Position numbers and translations under genes: made by a program. Source: Lutibacter sp. (GTDB lineage Bacteria; Bacteroidota; Bacteroidia; Flavobacteriales; Flavobacteriaceae). Taken from it: a DNA stretch of 8,176 bases. Where the stretch lies: positions 1 through 8,176 of the forward strand of contig SDWL01000083.1 in assembly GCA_004195315.1 (NCBI GenBank), in the 5' to 3' direction. This document shows, piece after piece, positions 5,705 through 8,176 of this stretch. Each line of letters opens with the position of its first letter. Position 1 is the first letter of the stretch. Under the pieces are notes generated by a model. That model was given only the letters and a program-made list of their open reading frames with translations. It had not been told where the DNA came from and made no database searches.

Positions 5705-5712
5705 TAACTTTG
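5705..5712 (+). promoter_or_regulatory. Candidate -7 box of the rsfS-ftsH operon
   Basis: TAACTTTG matches TAnnTTTG exactly and lies 21 bp before the rsfS ATG. The expected transcription start near 5716-5718 would give a leader of about 16-18 nt. The -33 position falls in AT-rich sequence without a clear TTG. Confidence 0.5.
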
Positions 5713-5733
5713 CAACAAACTAAAAAATATTAA

Positions 5734-6105
5734 ATGACAAAAAAAAATATAAGCGCAGACGACTCAATAGCCGCAATTTTAAAAGCAATAGATGATGTAA
5801 AAGGCGTAGATGTACAAATTTTAGATTTGAGAGAAATTGAAAATACAGTTTGTGATTATTTTATAATATGCACAGGGACTTCAAACACACATGTTAATGC
5901 CATTTCAGGTATAGTGCAAAAACAAGTTAGCAAAGCTACAAAAGATAAACCTTGGCATATTGAAGGTGAAGGTAATGCTGATTGGATTTTATTAGACTAT
6001 GTGAACATTGTTGTTCATGTTTTTCAAAAACACATTCGTGATTATTATGATATTGAAAGTCTTTGGGGTGATGCCAAAATCACAACAATATCTTCAACAA
6101 ATTAA
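5734..6105 (+). CDS. rsfS: Ribosome silencing factor (RsfS/YbeB/Iojap family)
   Basis: RsfS binds protein uL14 on the large ribosomal subunit and blocks joining of the subunits, lowering translation in starvation or stationary phase. The 123-residue protein carries the family hallmarks: CDYFIICTGTSNTHV (40-54), ADWILLDY (82-89) and HVFQKHIRDYYDIESLWGDA (95-114), ending with the conserved LW-x-DA. Length is typical. The ATG at 5734 follows an A-rich stretch with no Shine-Dalgarno sequence. It diverges from birA and precedes ftsH by 32 bp on the same strand, with no terminator or promoter box seen between them, so the two are likely cotranscribed. Confidence 0.95.
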   Translation: MTKKNISADDSIAAILKAIDDVKGVDVQILDLREIENTVCDYFIICTGTSNTHVNAISGIVQKQVSKATKDKPWHIEGEGNADWILLDYVNIVVHVFQKHIRDYYDIESLWGDAKITTISSTN

Positions 6106-6137
6106 GCATTTTACACAATTATTGAAATAAAAAATAG

Positions 6138-8141
6138 ATGAGTCAAGATAAAAAAAACAAACCAAATACTAAAAATATAAAAACACCTAAATTTAATTTT
6201 TATTGGATTTACGGAATTGTCTTTGCATTATTTTTAGGTTATCAGTTTTTAAACAGTGGTAATTTAGGTTCAAAAAAATTAAGTCAAAACGAATTTAAAA
6301 CAATTTTGGCTGAAAATGATATTGAAAAAATAATTATTGTAAACAGAAGTGTAGCAGACATTTACATAAAAAGCGAGGCTTCAGAAAAAGAACAACATAA
6401 AAAGAATAAAACTTCGCTATACTCAGCTAATACTCCAATGTATAATTACTCATTTGGTGATTTGCAAAACTTTGAGAAGGAATTAAGTGCAGACAAACAG
6501 GCTTTTGAATTAGATTTTGACGTAAAAAACGAAGAAAAAACAAATATTTTAGATCAAATCTTCATATACTTACCTTTTATCTTTTTAATTGGTTTGTGGA
6601 TTTATTTTATGAAAAGAATGTCAGGTGGTGGTTCTGGAGGTGGCGGACAAATATTTAGCATTGGAAAATCAAAAGCTAAATTATTTGACCAAGATCAAAA
6701 AGTGAAAATTTCTTTTAAAGATGTTGCTGGTTTGGAAGGTGCAAAAGAAGAGGTACAAGAAATTGTAGACTTCTTAAAAAGCCCAGATAAATACACATCA
6801 CTTGGTGGTAAAATTCCAAAGGGAGCATTGTTAGTAGGCCCTCCAGGTACTGGAAAAACCTTATTAGCAAAAGCCGTTGCAGGAGAAGCAAACGTGCCTT
6901 TTTTCTCGCTTTCTGGATCAGATTTTGTTGAAATGTTTGTTGGTGTTGGAGCTTCTCGTGTGAGAGATTTATTTAAACAGGCTCAACAAAAAGCACCTTC
7001 AATTATTTTTATTGATGAAATAGACGCCGTTGGAAGATCAAGAGGTAAAAGTAATATTACTGGTGGAAATGATGAACGTGAAAATACATTGAATCAGTTA
7101 TTAACAGAAATGGATGGTTTTGGCACAGATACCAATGTAATTGTTATTGCTGCTACCAACCGTGCAGATGTATTAGATAAAGCTCTATTACGTGCCGGAC
7201 GTTTTGATCGTCAAATTTATGTAGACTTACCTAATTTAACTGAGCGAGCTGAAATTTTTCAAGTTCATTTAAAGCCATTAAAACTTAGTAAAGATGTTGA
7301 TGTTGATTTTTTATCACAACAAACACCTGGTTTTTCTGGTGCTGATATTGCTAATTTATGTAATGAAGCTGCATTAATAGCAGCTAGAAAAAGTAAAAAA
7401 GCAGTACATCATCAAGATTTTTTAGATGCTGTTGATAGAATTGTTGGAGGACTTGAAAAGAAAAATAAAATAATAACACCTCGAGAAAAGAAAACAATTG
7501 CTTTTCACGAAGCTGGTCATGCAACTGCTAGTTGGATGTTAGAACACGCAGCGCCACTAGTAAAAGTTACAATTGTTCCTAGAGGACAATCGTTAGGAGC
7601 TGCATGGTATTTACCTGAAGAACGTCAAATAGTACAAGCTGAACAAATGTTAGACGAAATGTGTGCGACCCTTGCAGGTAGAGCAGCTGAAAAACTTATG
7701 TTTGATAAAATCTCAACAGGAGCGTTAAATGATCTTGAAAAAATTACCCGCCAAGCAAGAGCTATGGTTACTGTTTATGGACTAAACGATAAAATTGGTA
7801 ATATTACTTATTACGACTCTTCTGGTCAATCTGAATACAATTTTACAAAACCATATAGTGAAGAAACTGCTCAAATTATTGATAAAGAGATTTCAGAAAT
7901 TATTGAAACTCAATACCAAAGAGCAATTCAAATTTTAAGTGACAATAAAGATAAATTAGTTACTTTGGCTGAATTATTATTAGAAAAAGAAGTGATTTTC
8001 AAAAATGATTTAGAAGTAATTTTTGGTAAAAGAGCTTTTGATGATAAAGCACCTGAAGTTATTGACAAAGTAAGTAAAACCATAATTGAAGATATTACTG
8101 AAGAACCGAACGTTGAAAATTCATCAGAAACACAAGAGTAA
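6138..8141 (+). CDS. ftsH: ATP-dependent zinc metalloprotease FtsH
   Basis: FtsH is a hexameric inner-membrane AAA+ protease that degrades damaged membrane proteins and some cytosolic regulators. The 667-residue protein has TM1 at about 21-39, a periplasmic domain to about 135, TM2 at about 137-158 and a glycine-rich linker (163-170). The AAA+ module has Walker A GPPGTGKT (234-241), pore motif FVG (267-269), Walker B IIFIDEID (289-296) and the second region of homology ending LRAGRFDR (351-358), with likely arginine fingers R352 and R355. The M41 protease site is HEAGH (457-461), with third zinc ligand D532 in GALNDLEK. Every catalytic residue is present. The C-terminal tail (about 637-667) is acidic and looks disordered. 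The gene is complete; the insert ends 16 bp after the stop, so any downstream operon partner is unseen. Confidence 0.98.
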   Translation: MSQDKKNKPNTKNIKTPKFNFYWIYGIVFALFLGYQFLNSGNLGSKKLSQNEFKTILAENDIEKIIIVNRSVADIYIKSEASEKEQHKKNKTSLYSANTPMYNYSFGDLQNFEKELSADKQAFELDFDVKNEEKTNILDQIFIYLPFIFLIGLWIYFMKRMSGGGSGGGGQIFSIGKSKAKLFDQDQKVKISFKDVAGLEGAKEEVQEIVDFLKSPDKYTSLGGKIPKGALLVGPPGTGKTLLAKAVAGEANVPFFSLSGSDFVEMFVGVGASRVRDLFKQAQQKAPSIIFIDEIDAVGRSRGKSNITGGNDERENTLNQLLTEMDGFGTDTNVIVIAATNRADVLDKALLRAGRFDRQIYVDLPNLTERAEIFQVHLKPLKLSKDVDVDFLSQQTPGFSGADIANLCNEAALIAARKSKKAVHHQDFLDAVDRIVGGLEKKNKIITPREKKTIAFHEAGHATASWMLEHAAPLVKVTIVPRGQSLGAAWYLPEERQIVQAEQMLDEMCATLAGRAAEKLMFDKISTGALNDLEKITRQARAMVTVYGLNDKIGNITYYDSSGQSEYNFTKPYSEETAQIIDKEISEIIETQYQRAIQILSDNKDKLVTLAELLLEKEVIFKNDLEVIFGKRAFDDKAPEVIDKVSKTIIEDITEEPNVENSSETQE

Positions 8142-8157
8142 ATTCATATCTTTTTTA

Positions 8158-8176
8158 CTGTCTCTTATACACATCT
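8158..8176 (-). other. Tn5/Nextera mosaic-end adapter (library artefact)
   Basis: CTGTCTCTTATACACATCT is the exact reverse complement of bases 1-19, the Tn5 mosaic end. Genomic sequence stops at 8157. No 9-bp target duplication flanks the two ends, as expected for a library insert rather than a transposon. Confidence 0.97.

Noticed and set aside
5647..5718. 24-residue hydrophobic N-terminal extension of birA, possible membrane anchor
   Set aside because: It would need a TTG start and would run over both candidate promoters. The family N-terminus begins at the ATG at 5646.
1..8176. Composite transposon bounded by inverted 19-bp repeats
   Set aside because: The repeats are the Nextera form of the Tn5 mosaic end at the exact window ends; no transposase or target duplication is present, so this is a library artefact.

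Overview
The window is an AT-rich stretch of chromosome from a member of the Bacteroidota, most likely the Flavobacteriia. Three things support this. The gene set and order pyrE, SRPBCC protein, birA, rsfS, ftsH is familiar from flavobacterial genomes (recalled, not searched). Several divergent genes have exact TAnnTTTG boxes in front of them, the -7 element of the Bacteroidota primary sigma factor. Start codons are preceded by A-rich DNA rather than Shine-Dalgarno sequences. The first and last 19 bases are Tn5/Nextera mosaic ends in inverted orientation, so the sequence is a complete tagmented library insert and real genomic DNA runs from 20 to 8157 only.

Left part (20-1508, + strand): about 105 bp of unassigned DNA, more GC-rich at its outer end, then two overlapping genes for molybdenum-cofactor enzyme maturation: an XdhC-family protein and a MobA/MocA-like nucleotidyltransferase. 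The molybdo-hydroxylase they would serve is not in the window. Next (1501-3105, - strand) comes a SulP/SLC26 anion transporter with a C-terminal STAS domain. It meets the MobA-like gene tail to tail with an 8-bp overlap. A strong intrinsic terminator for the transporter lies inside the MobA-like coding region. The 156 bp upstream of the transporter hold a pair of 41-bp direct repeats and an inverted repeat.

Middle (3262-5646): a Nudix hydrolase (-) and pyrE (+) diverge with only 13 bp between their start codons, and each appears to have its promoter inside the other's 5' end. pyrE is followed by a small SRPBCC-fold protein, then by birA on the opposite strand. A perfect 18-bp stem-loop just after the SRPBCC gene lies within the last codons of birA.

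Right part (5647-8157): birA and rsfS diverge from an 87-bp region carrying two back-to-back TAACTTTG boxes. rsfS (ribosome silencing factor) is followed by ftsH (AAA+ membrane protease), complete up to 16 bp before the adapter.

Taken together this is mainly housekeeping DNA: pyrimidine synthesis, biotinylation, ribosome silencing and membrane proteolysis, with a molybdo-enzyme maturation pair and an anion transporter. I see no defence system, CRISPR array, prophage, tRNA or rRNA. The most interesting signals are regulatory: terminators embedded in oppositely oriented coding sequence at both convergent junctions, and interlocked promoters at the Nudix/pyrE junction.
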